NCBI GenBank assembly: GCA_947642555.1
Contig: CANRSX010000007.1
Coordinates: 1-64,000 of the forward strand
Source: an uncultured Roseburia sp.
Lineage (GTDB): Bacteria > Bacillota > Clostridia > Lachnospirales > Lachnospiraceae
Reading direction: 5' to 3'
DNA: 64,000 nucleotides
Position numbers and translations under genes: made by a program. Shown here in pieces: positions 40,066 to 51,937 of the stretch. The first letter of the stretch is position 1. Every line of letters starts with the position of its first letter. The notes under the pieces were generated by a model. The model did no database searches. It saw only the letters and a list, made by a program, of their open reading frames with translations, and was not told where the DNA came from.

Positions 40066-41902
40066 GGATAGAAGAAAAAATGTACGGCGCGGCCCGATGG
40101 GCGGACACGGGCCCGGCGCGTCGGAAAAGGCGAGAGATTTCAAAGGCTCCATCGGAAGGCTTGCGTCATATGTAGGAAGATATAAGTTTGCAATCATCGT
40201 CGTGATGATTTTTGCGGCCTGCTCCACAGTGTTCGGCGTCATCGGGCCGAAGATTCTGGGAAAAGCGACCACAGCGCTCTCGGAGGGGCTGATGAACAAG
40301 ATCCGGGGAACCGGGGGCATCGATTTCGCGCAGATCGGGCGGATTCTTATGTTTGTGCTTGGGCTGTATCTGTTAAGCGCGGTCTTTTCCTTCGTGCAGG
40401 GCTGGATCATGACCGGGGTGACGCAGAAGCTGTGCTACCGGCTCAGAAAAGAGATCTCAGAAAAAATCAACCGCATGCCGATGAAATATTTTGAGAGCCG
40501 CACCTACGGCGAGGTGCTCTCGCGCATCACAAACGATGTGGATACGCTCGGCCAGGGGTTAAATCAGAGCATTACGACGATCATCACCTCGGCGGCGACG
40601 CTGATCGGCGTGCTGATCATGATGCTCGGGATCTCACCGCTCATGACGCTGATCGCGCTCGTGATTCTCCCGATTTCAGCGTTTCTGGTATCCTTTGTGG
40701 TAAAAAAATCGCAGCGGTATTTTAAGGATCAGCAGGAGTACTTAGGGCACATCAACGGGCAGGTGGAGGAGGTCTACGGCGGCCATCTCGTGATCCGCGC
40801 GTTTAACCGGGAAAAGGCGACCATTGAGGAATTTCACCGGACCAATGAGATCCTGTATGAATCCGCGTGGAAATCCCAGTTCCTTTCCGGCATGATGCAC
40901 CCGATCATGATGTTTGTCGGGAATCTCGGCTACGCGGCGGTTTCCCTGGTGGGCGGACTGCTCGCGATCCGCGGTGTGATCACGATCGGCGATATTCAGG
41001 CATTCATCCAGTATGTGAAGAATTTCACCCAGCCGATCCAGCAGATCGCGCAGGTGATCAGCCAGGTGCAGTCCATGGCGGCCGCCTCGGAGCGCGTGTT
41101 TGAATTCCTCGGCGAGGAAGAGGAGGATCAGACCGTGGCGCATCCGGCGGATGTGACGGCGGTCACAGGCGAGGTGACGTTTGACCACGTGCAGTTCGGG
41201 TACAATCCGGATCAGATGATCATTCATGATTTCAGCGTGAAGGTGAAGCCGGGACAGAAGATTGCGATCGTGGGGCCGACCGGCGCGGGGAAGACGACCA
41301 TGGTCAAGCTTCTGATGCGGTTTTACGACGTCAACGCGGGCGCGGTGTCCCTTGACGGCCACAATATAAAGGAATTCAACCGCAGGGAGCTGCGCGACGC
41401 CTTCGGCATGGTGCTGCAGGATACCTGGCTTTTCCAGGGGACCATCATGGAAAACATCCGCTACGGACGGCTGGACGCGACGGATGAGGAGGTGATCGCC
41501 GCGGCGAAGGCGGCGCATGCGGATCACTTTATCCGGACGCTGCCGGGCGGCTATCAGATGGAGTTAAACGAGGATGCGAGCAACGTCTCGCAGGGGCAGA
41601 AGCAGCTCTTAACGATCGCGCGTGCGATCCTTGCGGACAATAAGATCCTGATCCTCGACGAGGCGACCTCCTCGGTCGATACCAGGACGGAGATCTCGAT
41701 CCAGAAGGCGATGGACAATCTGATGCGCGGGCGCACCAGCTTCGTGATCGCGCACCGCCTGTCCACGATCCGGGATGCGGACATCATTCTCGTGATGAAG
41801 GACGGGGATATCGTGGAGCAGGGAAATCACGAGGAGCTCCTCGCAGCAAACGGGTTCTATGCGGACCTCTATAACTCACAGTTTGAGGCGTCTGTGGCGT
41901 AG
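40058..41902 (+). CDS. ABC exporter half, catalytic nucleotide site (BmrC-like)
   Basis: The 614-residue protein has the same exporter-plus-ATPase layout, with Walker A GPTGAGKTT, Walker B LILDEATSSVD (catalytic Glu present), H-loop IAHRLSTI, and a signature written NVSQGQKQ in place of LSGGQ. Together with the preceding half it makes an asymmetric heterodimer in which one ATP site hydrolyses and the other mainly binds. Multidrug or lipid export is likely; the MarR gene upstream suggests drug induction. ATG 40058 overlaps the preceding stop. Confidence 0.92.
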   Translation: MSEDRRKNVRRGPMGGHGPGASEKARDFKGSIGRLASYVGRYKFAIIVVMIFAACSTVFGVIGPKILGKATTALSEGLMNKIRGTGGIDFAQIGRILMFVLGLYLLSAVFSFVQGWIMTGVTQKLCYRLRKEISEKINRMPMKYFESRTYGEVLSRITNDVDTLGQGLNQSITTIITSAATLIGVLIMMLGISPLMTLIALVILPISAFLVSFVVKKSQRYFKDQQEYLGHINGQVEEVYGGHLVIRAFNREKATIEEFHRTNEILYESAWKSQFLSGMMHPIMMFVGNLGYAAVSLVGGLLAIRGVITIGDIQAFIQYVKNFTQPIQQIAQVISQVQSMAAASERVFEFLGEEEEDQTVAHPADVTAVTGEVTFDHVQFGYNPDQMIIHDFSVKVKPGQKIAIVGPTGAGKTTMVKLLMRFYDVNAGAVSLDGHNIKEFNRRELRDAFGMVLQDTWLFQGTIMENIRYGRLDATDEEVIAAAKAAHADHFIRTLPGGYQMELNEDASNVSQGQKQLLTIARAILADNKILILDEATSSVDTRTEISIQKAMDNLMRGRTSFVIAHRLSTIRDADIILVMKDGDIVEQGNHEELLAANGFYADLYNSQFEASVA

Positions 41903-41910
41903 CGTAAGCG

Positions 41911-41957
41911 GGGGACGGCGGGTCAGAAGGACGGTTACGCCCTTCGCCCGCCGTCCC
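41911..41957 (+). terminator. GC-rich hairpin after the exporter genes
   Basis: GGGGACGGCGGG (41911-41922) pairs with CCCGCCGTCCCC (41946-41957), a 12-bp stem. The following bases GTCTGATC are not T-rich, so it may be a weak terminator or an RNA-stabilising hairpin. Confidence 0.45.
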
Positions 41958-41982
41958 CGTCTGATCAGAAATGGAGATTGCG

Positions 41983-43050
41983 ATGAAGATCCGAATCTAT
42001 ACGATGACACACAAAAAATTTGATGCTCCGGGGGATCCGATGTATCAGCCGCTGCACGTCGGGCGCGCGGTGAGCGGGGACCTCGGCTATCCGGGCGACG
42101 ATACGGGGGAGAATATCTCGGCGTTAAACTGCTATTACAGCGAGCTGACCGGGCTGTACTGGATCTGGAAAAACTGTCATGACGTGGATTACGTCGGGAC
42201 CTGCCATTACCGGCGGTATCTGATCAGTGAGCGGGAGCAGATCCTTACGGCGCCGGAATATGAACGACTCCTGTCGGAATATGATCTGATCACGACGAAG
42301 CGCGTGGCGTTAAACAATTCTTATGAATACGGATTTTCCGCAAATCATAACGGCGCGGTATTAGCGGCGGCGGGCAGGGTCATCGGTGAGAAATTCCCGG
42401 AATACCACGCGGCCTTTGAGCGACTGGTGCACGGGAGGGAGACGTATTTCGGCAATATGTTCGTCACGTCAAAGGAGCGGTACGACGCGTACTGCGCGTG
42501 GCTGTTCGCCATCTTTGAGGAGGTGGCGCGGCGCGTGGAGCTGGAAAACGGCGAGGACGCCTACCACAAACGCGTCTTCGGATTTATCTCGGAATTCCTT
42601 CTTCTGGTGTGGGTGAGCGTGCAGGAGCTTAAGGTCTGCGAGTGCAAAGTCGGCATGCTGGGGGAGAAGGCGGAGACGAGAGAGCTTAAGGAGCGGCTGG
42701 CGGAATATTTTCTGCGGCGGGACGTCGACGGGGCGAAGGCGTATTTTTTAAAGCGGAGGCAGGAGCGGCCCGACCTGATGATGGAGGCGTCCGACGTGAC
42801 CGGCGAGCTTCGGCTGTGTATGCAGGTGATCGCGACGGCCGGGCTCGAGCGCGAGCGGTACGGGACGAGTATTCTGGACCGGGAGAACCGGTTTTCGGAG
42901 CTGATGCGCATGTTTGCGGCGTTAAACCGCGCCGTCTGCCGCGCTCAGGCAGGGGAGGGGAGCGACGATCTCATTCTTAAGCCGGAGCGTTACGGGTTCA
43001 CGGAAGTCGCCGTGCGCGCGGCGTTCGCCGTGTTTTCAAAACAGCCGTAA
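41983..43050 (+). CDS. DUF4422 family protein, putative glycosyltransferase
   Basis: The 355-residue protein begins MKIRIYTMTHKKFDAP and has QPLHVGRAVSGDLGYPGDDTGENIS, LTGLYWIWKN, and YVGTCHYRRYL, which is the DUF4422 signature; related domains occur in capsule and exopolysaccharide glycosyltransferases. No membrane helix is seen. It stands alone, with no polysaccharide genes nearby, so the acceptor is unknown. GGAG (41974-41977) supports ATG 41983. Confidence 0.8.
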   Translation: MKIRIYTMTHKKFDAPGDPMYQPLHVGRAVSGDLGYPGDDTGENISALNCYYSELTGLYWIWKNCHDVDYVGTCHYRRYLISEREQILTAPEYERLLSEYDLITTKRVALNNSYEYGFSANHNGAVLAAAGRVIGEKFPEYHAAFERLVHGRETYFGNMFVTSKERYDAYCAWLFAIFEEVARRVELENGEDAYHKRVFGFISEFLLLVWVSVQELKVCECKVGMLGEKAETRELKERLAEYFLRRDVDGAKAYFLKRRQERPDLMMEASDVTGELRLCMQVIATAGLERERYGTSILDRENRFSELMRMFAALNRAVCRAQAGEGSDDLILKPERYGFTEVAVRAAFAVFSKQP

Positions 43051-43092
43051 CGGCCCGCGGAAAAATTTTTTTATTAATTTTTCATGAAGCAC

Positions 43093-43121
43093 TTGAAAAA
43101 AAGAATCAGATCTGTTACCAT
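43093..43121 (+). promoter_or_regulatory. Promoter of the tRNA-Arg gene
   Basis: TTGAAA (43093-43098), a 17-bp spacer and TACCAT (43116-43121) lie 41 bp before the tRNA. Confidence 0.6.
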
Positions 43122-43161
43122 AAATGAGCTGTCACTGATACATATTGTTTCAGGACAGCCT

Positions 43162-43233
43162 GCAACCGTAGTCTAACGGATAGAACACCGGACTCCGACT
43201 CCGGCAATGCGGGTTCGATTCCCGCCGGGTGCA
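43162..43233 (+). tRNA. tRNA-Arg (anticodon CCG)
   Basis: The cloverleaf is clear: anticodon stem CCGGA/TCCGG (43188-43192 and 43200-43204) with loop CTCCGAC giving anticodon CCG; T-arm GCGGG-TTCGATT-CCCGC; acceptor GCAACCG (43162-43168) with CGGGTGC (43226-43232) and discriminator A. CCA is not encoded. Two defects are visible: an A-G mismatch at acceptor pair 4-69 and a C-A mismatch at D-stem pair 12-23. It reads CGG codons. Its own promoter and terminators surround it. Confidence 0.85.
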
Positions 43234-43282
43234 TTTTCTGGAGACAGCGCGGAAGATCTGCCGCCGTGCTGTGTAATATTGG

Positions 43283-43350
43283 CAGGACGGGGAAGGGCAT
43301 ATTTTCCGTCCTGATGGAAAACATACTTTTATCAGAGGTGTGTTTTTTTT
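43283..43350 (+). terminator. Hairpin pair after tRNA-Arg
   Basis: CAGGACGG (43283-43290) pairs with CCGTCCTG (43306-43313). A second stem, AAAACATAC (43318-43326) with GTGTGTTTT (43338-43346, one wobble), runs into eight T residues and is the more convincing terminator. With the tRNA they account for the 390-bp gap between the flanking genes. Confidence 0.75.
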
Positions 43351-43440
43351 CATAGTCAGGGCCGGTCCGCGCGGCCGGGTCTTACGGAACAGACGACAGA
43401 GGATGGGCAGATTGCGATAGAAAGGTACGGTGGAGAACAG

Positions 43441-44775
43441 ATGGAGAAGTCCGGACGTGAGAAGAATAGATCCGATAAGATGGAAAAGATAAACGGCGCT
43501 TTAAAGCTGGTAAAGGAGCACATCAGGTACTTTGCAGCCGGAGCGCTGTTTTTGACGCTTGTGCTTGTGCTCGTAAACTGCGCGGGACCGAAGGACCCGG
43601 CCGCGGATCCGGATGCCGGCACGGGGGCGGGAGGCGGCGCGGCTTCCACACAGCAGGTGACAGAGGAGGCGTATCAGGTGGACGCCCACCAGGATGTGAA
43701 CGCGCTGATCAGCCAGTATTATACGGCGTATGCGGCGGGGGACGTCGCGACGATTTCTGCGATCGCCACACCGGTGACGCCGAATGAGCAGAGCTATATC
43801 ACCATGTTCAGCCAGTATGTGGAGGCATATCAGAATATTTCCTGCTATACCAAGAGCGGGCTGACCGAGGGATCTTATCTTGTGTCCGTGTCCCTTGACA
43901 TTAAGTTTGCCGGGGTGGATACACCGGCGCCGGGACTTGACTTTTTCTATGTGCAGACGAACGACCAGGGCGCGCTCTATATCGATAATCTCTACAGCCA
44001 GTACAATCTGGCCAGCCAGGAGAACGCGCTTGATACCGGCGTGCACGGCCTGATTTCCGATTTTGAGAACGACGAGGATTTCCTCTCGCTCCAGAACGAT
44101 GTGAAGACCAGATATGACGTGGCGGTATCTTCGGATCCGAATCTCGCCACGATGATGCAGTCGACCATTCAGAACGCGATTGTCGACTGGAAGGCGCAGA
44201 TTGCGGCGAATCCGCCTGCGCAGCCCGAGACGCCTCCGTCTACGGAGATGCAGGTGGAGCCGGATGTGACGCCGGAGACGCCGGAGCAGACGCCTGAGAC
44301 ACCTGCGGAGCAGACGCCCGATGCGCCGGCCCAGACCGAGACGCTCGCGACGAACGACAGGGTGAATGTCCGCGCGGGAGCGGATACCTCCTCGGAGATC
44401 CTCGGCACGGTGGAGAAGGGGACGATCGTCACGAGAACCGGAGTGTCCGGCGACTGGAGCGTGATCGACTACAACGGCCAGACCGGTTATATCAGAAATG
44501 ATTTCCTCACCTACGACACCGCTTCCGTGGCGGGAGGAGGTACGGATGACGGAGACGGCGGCGGCACGGATGCCGCGGTGAACCTCTCGGAGGGCACGGT
44601 GATCACGTTAAGCGATACGGTGAATATCCGCTCCTCCATGAGCGAGACGGCGTCGAAGGTCGGGACGGCATATACCGGGGAGCAGGTCACGGTGGTGATG
44701 AGTTATGCGGAGGGCTGGACCAAGGTTACCTACAACGGCCAGACCGGTTATATCAAATCATCCTTACTGAAGTAA
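43441..44775 (+). CDS. Membrane-anchored protein with two SH3b domains
   Basis: The 444-residue protein has a basic cytoplasmic start, one membrane helix (YFAAGALFLTLVLVLVNC, about residues 30-47), an extracellular NTF2-like region (QDVNALISQYYTAYAAGDVATI..., about 80-220), a Pro/Glu/Thr linker with PETP repeats (about 255-295), and two bacterial SH3 domains. Each contains VNVRAGADTSSEILG- or VNIRSSMSETASKVG-like strands and ends YNGQTGYI. SH3b domains often bind peptidoglycan, so it is probably a wall-associated protein. The exact role is unknown. Confidence 0.8.
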   Translation: MEKSGREKNRSDKMEKINGALKLVKEHIRYFAAGALFLTLVLVLVNCAGPKDPAADPDAGTGAGGGAASTQQVTEEAYQVDAHQDVNALISQYYTAYAAGDVATISAIATPVTPNEQSYITMFSQYVEAYQNISCYTKSGLTEGSYLVSVSLDIKFAGVDTPAPGLDFFYVQTNDQGALYIDNLYSQYNLASQENALDTGVHGLISDFENDEDFLSLQNDVKTRYDVAVSSDPNLATMMQSTIQNAIVDWKAQIAANPPAQPETPPSTEMQVEPDVTPETPEQTPETPAEQTPDAPAQTETLATNDRVNVRAGADTSSEILGTVEKGTIVTRTGVSGDWSVIDYNGQTGYIRNDFLTYDTASVAGGGTDDGDGGGTDAAVNLSEGTVITLSDTVNIRSSMSETASKVGTAYTGEQVTVVMSYAEGWTKVTYNGQTGYIKSSLLK

Positions 44776-44821
44776 AGAAGCATATGGGCCAGGCGCTTTC
44801 ATGGGGCCGGCCTGTTGAAAG

Positions 44822-44857
44822 AAACGGAGACTTTTCGAAAGTGAAGCCTCCGTTTTT
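44822..44857 (+). terminator. Terminator after the SH3-domain gene
   Basis: AACGGAG (44823-44829) pairs with CTCCGTT (44849-44855), with further CTTT/AAAG pairing inside, and runs into a T-rich tail. Confidence 0.75.
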
Positions 44858-44905
44858 CGTCAGTATGGCGGTTTTGGGACAGATGGGAGAACGGCGGAGG
44901 GCTGC

Positions 44906-47730
<2,825 letters not shown>

Positions 47731-47735
47731 CGGAA

Positions 47736-48668
47736 ATGCCAATTAAGACACAGAGCGATCTGCCTGCAAAAGAAATACTGGAAAAGGAAAATATATTTGT
47801 TATGGATGAAAAACGTGCGATGCATCAGGATATCCGTGCCATTGAGATCGGGATTCTCAATCTCATGCCGCTTAAGGAGGAGACGGAGCTGCAGCTGCTG
47901 CGCTCCCTCTCGAACACGCCGCTGCAGGTGGACGTCACCTTTCTTACGGTCTCAAGCCATGAATTTAAAAACGCGTCCATGAGCCATCTGAACAAATTTT
48001 ACGAGACCTTTGACGCGGTGTCCGACCGTTACCTGGACGGCCTGATTATCACGGGCGCGCCGTTAGAGCAGATGGAGTTTGAGGAGGTGGATTACTGGGA
48101 CGAGCTCTGCCGGATTTTCGACTGGACAAAGACGCACGTGACCTCCACGCTGCACCTGTGCTGGGGCGCGCAGGCCGGGCTTTACTACCATTACGGCCTG
48201 AAGAAATATATGCTGGAGAAAAAGATGTTCGGCGTGTACGAGCACCGGGTGATGAACCGCAAGGTGCCGCTGGTGCGCGGGTTTGACGATTATTTTATGG
48301 CGCCGCATTCCAGGCACACCGAGGTGCGTACGGAGGATATCCGCGGGGTGGAGGAGCTTACGATCCTTGCGGAGTCGGACGAGGCCGGGGTGTTTTTAGC
48401 GATCGCGGACGAGGGGCGCAGGATCTTTGTCATGGGACATCCGGAGTATGACCGGATCACGCTGGACAAGGAGTACAAGCGCGACCGCGACAAGGGCCTG
48501 CCGATCGAGCCGCCGGTCAATTATTACCCGGGCGGGGACGATACGAAAAAGCCCAGGCTGCAGTGGCGCTCCCATGGAAATATCCTCTACAGCAACTGGC
48601 TGAACTATTATGTGTACCAGCAGACGCCATACGAGTTTATCCACACGGAAGAAATCATCAGTAAATGA
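47736..48668 (+). CDS. metA: Homoserine O-acetyltransferase (MetA family)
   Basis: The 310-residue protein is Met[21 protein letters not shown], the [18 protein letters not shown] segment, and the catalytic Cys in HLCWGAQAG (residue 142). Position 111 is Glu, the residue that in Bacillus cereus enzyme specifies acetyl-CoA; succinyl-CoA enzymes such as E. coli's carry Gly. So it likely makes O-acetylhomoserine for methionine synthesis despite the common succinyltransferase label. It follows ligA by 5 bp. Confidence 0.93.
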   Translation: MPIKTQSDLPAKEILEKENIFVMDEKRAMHQDIRAIEIGILNLMPLKEETELQLLRSLSNTPLQVDVTFLTVSSHEFKNASMSHLNKFYETFDAVSDRYLDGLIITGAPLEQMEFEEVDYWDELCRIFDWTKTHVTSTLHLCWGAQAGLYYHYGLKKYMLEKKMFGVYEHRVMNRKVPLVRGFDDYFMAPHSRHTEVRTEDIRGVEELTILAESDEAGVFLAIADEGRRIFVMGHPEYDRITLDKEYKRDRDKGLPIEPPVNYYPGGDDTKKPRLQWRSHGNILYSNWLNYYVYQQTPYEFIHTEEIISK

Positions 48669-48711
48669 TAAATTAATATTTTTTTTGGTTTCCAAAACAG
48701 GAATAGTCTGC

Positions 48712-48717
48712 TATAAT
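48712..48717 (+). promoter_or_regulatory. -10 element of the Asp23 gene
   Basis: A perfect TATAAT lies 32 bp before the start at 48750, but no good -35 is found (TTTCCA at 17 bp, TTGGTT at 20 bp). The promoter is therefore only half supported. Confidence 0.45.
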
Positions 48718-48749
48718 AAATGCATACTATCACTAGGAGGCGTTTGGCG

Positions 48750-49127
48750 ATGAGTGAGGACAGAAAGATTTTTAAGATAAAGGATGGGAATTTAGGAGAA
48801 GTGAAGATCGCAGATGAGGTGGTTGCCATCATCGCGGGTCTTGCCGCTACCGAGGTGGACGGTGTGGGCTCCATGGCTGGCAATATTACAAATGAACTGG
48901 TGAGCAGGCTCGGCATGAAGAATCTCTCAAAGGGGATCCGCGTGGAGGTGCTGGACAAGGCTGTGGACGTGGATGTGGCGCTGAATATTTCCTACGGATA
49001 TTCGATTCCGGAAGTGTCGGCGAAGGTACAGGAGCGCGTGAAGAATGCCATCGAGAATATGACCGGCCTGGAAGTGTCTGTCGTGAATATCCGCATTGCA
49101 AGCGTGGATATGGGAAACGGAAGATAG
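48750..49127 (+). CDS. Asp23/Gls24 family envelope stress protein (YqhY-like)
   Basis: The 125-residue protein has the family core EVKIADEVVAIIAGLAATEVDGV and the late VSVVNIRIASV. In Bacillus the equivalent YqhY acts near fatty-acid metabolism and the cell envelope. The neighbouring nusB is the standard context. AGGAGG (48735-48740) precedes ATG 48750. A terminator follows at 49154-49180, so it is transcribed separately from nusB. Confidence 0.9.
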   Translation: MSEDRKIFKIKDGNLGEVKIADEVVAIIAGLAATEVDGVGSMAGNITNELVSRLGMKNLSKGIRVEVLDKAVDVDVALNISYGYSIPEVSAKVQERVKNAIENMTGLEVSVVNIRIASVDMGNGR

Positions 49128-49153
49128 TCAGAGTTTCATGCATCAGATCGAAG

Positions 49154-49180
49154 AAGGGTGTCCGAGCGACATCCTTTTTT
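49154..49180 (+). terminator. Terminator between the Asp23 and nusB genes
   Basis: AAGGGTGTC (49154-49162) pairs with GACATCCTT (49168-49176) with one wobble and is followed by a T run to 49180. Confidence 0.82.
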
Positions 49181-49217
49181 CCTTCATGTACAGTACACAG
49201 ACACGAGAGGATTCGGG

Positions 49218-49613
49218 ATGACCAGAAGAGAGTTAAGAGAACAGGTATTTATCATGCTGTTTGGAGCGGAGTTTCACGATGCGCAGGAGATGCCGGAGCA
49301 GATGAGGCTGTACCGGCAGCTGCAGGAGGAGTGGAGCGAGGCCGACAGCGCATATATATCCGGAAAATGCGGGGATATCATGGCGCGCCTTCCGCAGATT
49401 GACGCGGCGATCAATGAGGTGGCGGAGGGATGGAAGACGGTGCGCATGGCAAAGGTGGATCTGACGCTGATCCGCCTGGCTGTCTATGAGATGAGATACG
49501 AGGAGGATATCCCGGTGGGCGTTGCGATCAACGAGGCGGTGGAGCTGGCGAAGCGCTACGGGACGGACGATTCTTCGTCGTTTGTAAACGGCGTACTGGC
49601 GAGGCTGGCATGA
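49218..49613 (+). CDS. nusB: Transcription antitermination factor NusB
   Basis: The 131-residue all-helical protein begins TRRELREQVFIMLFG and ends with VGVAINEAVELAKRYGTDDSSSFVNGVLARLA, the NusB signature. It joins NusE/S10 to promote processive rRNA transcription. ATG 49218 follows AGAGGATTCGGG. The long in-frame extension from 49158 lies across the terminator and is not used. Its stop overlaps the xseA start, so translation is coupled. Confidence 0.93.
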   Translation: MTRRELREQVFIMLFGAEFHDAQEMPEQMRLYRQLQEEWSEADSAYISGKCGDIMARLPQIDAAINEVAEGWKTVRMAKVDLTLIRLAVYEMRYEEDIPVGVAINEAVELAKRYGTDDSSSFVNGVLARLA

Positions 49614-50836
49614 TGGAGCAGATTTATTCCGTTGCGCAGGTCAATACATATATCCGGAATATGTTCGCCCAGGATTTTCTGCTGCGCCGCATCCGCGTCA
49701 GGGGAGAAGTCTCCAACTGCAAATATCACACGTCGGGCCACATCTATTTCACGTTAAAGGACGCGTCGGGGACGATCGCGGCTGTCATGTTCGCCGGAAA
49801 CCGGAGCGGTCTTACCTTTCGTATGAAGGAAGGGGACAGGGTCGTTGTGACCGGTTCCATCGAGGTCTATGAGCGGGACGGAAAGTACCAGCTTTATGCC
49901 AGGAAGATCACGCCCGAGGGCGCCGGGGATCTTTGGGAGAGATTCGGGGCGTTAAAGCGTGAGCTCGAGGAGATGGGCATGTTTGCCGCGGAGTACAAAA
50001 AGCCGGTACCGCGGTTCGCGCGCCGGATCGGTATCGTGACGGCTTCCACGGGCGCGGCGATTCAGGATATCTGCAATATCGCATCGAGAAGAAATCCATA
50101 TGTCCAGCTGATCCTTTACCCGGCGCTCGTGCAGGGAGAGGGCGCGGCGGCGGATATTGTAAAGGGCATCAGAACGCTTGACGCGCTCGGCGTGGACGTC
50201 ATGATCGTGGGGCGCGGCGGAGGCTCGATCGAGGATCTGTGGGCGTTTAACGAGGAGCCGGTCGCGCGCGCGATTTTTGAATGTGAGACGCCGGTCATCT
50301 CCGCGGTGGGGCATGAGACGGATACGACGATCGCGGATTACGTGGCGGATCTGCGCGCGCCGACCCCGTCCGCGGCGGCGGAGCTGGCGGTGTTTGATTA
50401 CCGGCAGGTCATGGATCAGCTGTCCGGATATGAGAGCCGCATGCGGCAGCTGATGCGGCAGAAGGTGGAGCTGGCGCGGATGCGTGAACGGCATGCGGGC
50501 GAGAAGCTCCGCTATTTATGCCCGGACAACCGTCTGCGGGAGAAGCGCAGGTATGCGGCGGATCTCGCCGAACGGCTTGACGGTCTGATGGAGCGGCGGA
50601 TGCAGGAATACCGTCACCGTCTCGCGCTGGCTTCGGGCAGACTGGAGGGGCTTTCTCCGGTGAAGAAGCTTGCCGGAGGATTTTCTTATGTGGCGGATGC
50701 GTCCGGCAGGGCAGTCACGGATGCCGGATCGGTGTCGACCGGTGACGCGCTGTCGATTTATTTATACAAAGGTTCCCTGGGGGTAACCGTTACGGAGGTT
50801 TCAGATGGAAGAACAGGAAAAGATGCCGACGCTTGA
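49610..50836 (+). CDS. xseA: Exodeoxyribonuclease VII large subunit
   Basis: The 408-residue protein has an N-terminal OB fold (VRGEVSNCKYHTSGHIYFTLKD, listed in part) and the catalytic domain with VIVGRGGGSIEDLWAFNEE, SAVGHETDTTIADYVADLRAPTPSAAAE (about residues 200-265). The enzyme degrades single-stranded DNA from both ends. It overlaps nusB at its start and xseB at its end by 32 bp. Confidence 0.94.
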   Translation: MMEQIYSVAQVNTYIRNMFAQDFLLRRIRVRGEVSNCKYHTSGHIYFTLKDASGTIAAVMFAGNRSGLTFRMKEGDRVVVTGSIEVYERDGKYQLYARKITPEGAGDLWERFGALKRELEEMGMFAAEYKKPVPRFARRIGIVTASTGAAIQDICNIASRRNPYVQLILYPALVQGEGAAADIVKGIRTLDALGVDVMIVGRGGGSIEDLWAFNEEPVARAIFECETPVISAVGHETDTTIADYVADLRAPTPSAAAELAVFDYRQVMDQLSGYESRMRQLMRQKVELARMRERHAGEKLRYLCPDNRLREKRRYAADLAERLDGLMERRMQEYRHRLALASGRLEGLSPVKKLAGGFSYVADASGRAVTDAGSVSTGDALSIYLYKGSLGVTVTEVSDGRTGKDADA

Positions 50837-51008
50837 GGAGAGCTTTGCGCAGATCGAGGCGGTGATCGGACGGCTGGAGGGCAGTGAGATCACGCTGGAG
50901 GAGTCATTTTCGCTTTACCAGAAGGGGGTCGAGCAGCTAAAGCACTGTAGCCAGCTCCTTGATACGGTGGAAAAAAAGCTGCAGATTTTAAGCGGGGACG
51001 GCGAGTGA
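50805..51008 (+). CDS. xseB: Exodeoxyribonuclease VII small subunit
   Basis: The 67-residue helical protein has the family core FAQIEAVIGRLEGSEITLEESFSLYQKGVEQLKHC, here seen at residues 14-48. It binds the large subunit. Its start lies inside the xseA gene, in another frame. Confidence 0.93.
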   Translation: MEEQEKMPTLEESFAQIEAVIGRLEGSEITLEESFSLYQKGVEQLKHCSQLLDTVEKKLQILSGDGE

Positions 51009-51026
51009 CGGGAAGGAAAGGCGAAG

Positions 51027-51917
51027 ATGGAGATCAGAGAAGAGCTTTTGCGGCGTACCGCGGAGACGGAACGGATCATATACGCGTACCTGCCGGCGGA
51101 AGAGGGATATCAGAGGACGATCATGGAGGCGATGAATTACAGCGTAAAGGCAGGAGGGAAGCGCCTCCGCCCGATGCTGATGCTTGAGACCTACCGTCTG
51201 TTCGGGGGAAAATCAAAGGTGATCGAGCCGTTTATGGCGGCGATCGAGATGATTCACACCTATTCGCTGGTGCATGACGATCTGCCCGCGATGGACAATG
51301 ACGAGTACCGCAGGGGAAAAAAGACGACGCATGCCGTGTACGGGGAGGCGCTCGGCATCCTCGCGGGGGATGCGCTGTTAAACTATGCCTATGAGACGGC
51401 TGCGCTCGCGTTTGAGATGGAGACGGACCCCGCCGGTGTGGGCCGCGCGCTGGCCGTTCTCGCCAGAAAGGCGGGAATCTACGGGATGGTGGGCGGCCAG
51501 ACCGTGGATGTACAGTCGGAAGGGACGTCCGATATGACCAGGGAGAAGCTGGATTTTATCTACCGGCTGAAGACAGGGGCGCTGATCGAGGCTTCCATGG
51601 TAATCGGGGCGATCCTCGCGGGCGCTACCAGAAATGAGCAGAAGGTGATGGAGGAGACGGCTGCGGCCGTGGGCCTGGCGTTTCAGATTCAGGACGATAT
51701 CTTAGATATCACCAGCACACAGGAGGTGCTCGGCAAGCCGGTCGGCAGCGATGAGCGGAATCACAAGAATACCTATGTGACCTTCGAGGGGATGGAACAG
51801 GCGAAGCGCGATGTGGAGGAGATCTCGAACCGTGCGCTCGAGCGCCTTGACTCCCTTGTGGTGAAAAACGAATTTCTGACGGAGCTGATCCGGTATCTGA
51901 TCTGCCGGGACCGGTAA
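51027..51917 (+). CDS. ispA: Polyprenyl diphosphate synthase (farnesyl/geranylgeranyl type)
   Basis: The 296-residue protein has the first Asp-rich motif DDLPAMDND (about residues 88-96), then the second DDILDITS, and YSVKAGGKRLRP upstream. It condenses isopentenyl diphosphate units to C15 or C20 chains. Its position between xseB and dxs is the standard Firmicute arrangement for isoprenoid synthesis. Confidence 0.93.
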   Translation: MEIREELLRRTAETERIIYAYLPAEEGYQRTIMEAMNYSVKAGGKRLRPMLMLETYRLFGGKSKVIEPFMAAIEMIHTYSLVHDDLPAMDNDEYRRGKKTTHAVYGEALGILAGDALLNYAYETAALAFEMETDPAGVGRALAVLARKAGIYGMVGGQTVDVQSEGTSDMTREKLDFIYRLKTGALIEASMVIGAILAGATRNEQKVMEETAAAVGLAFQIQDDILDITSTQEVLGKPVGSDERNHKNTYVTFEGMEQAKRDVEEISNRALERLDSLVVKNEFLTELIRYLICRDR

Positions 51918-51937
51918 GGGATTGTGGGGGATACGGT

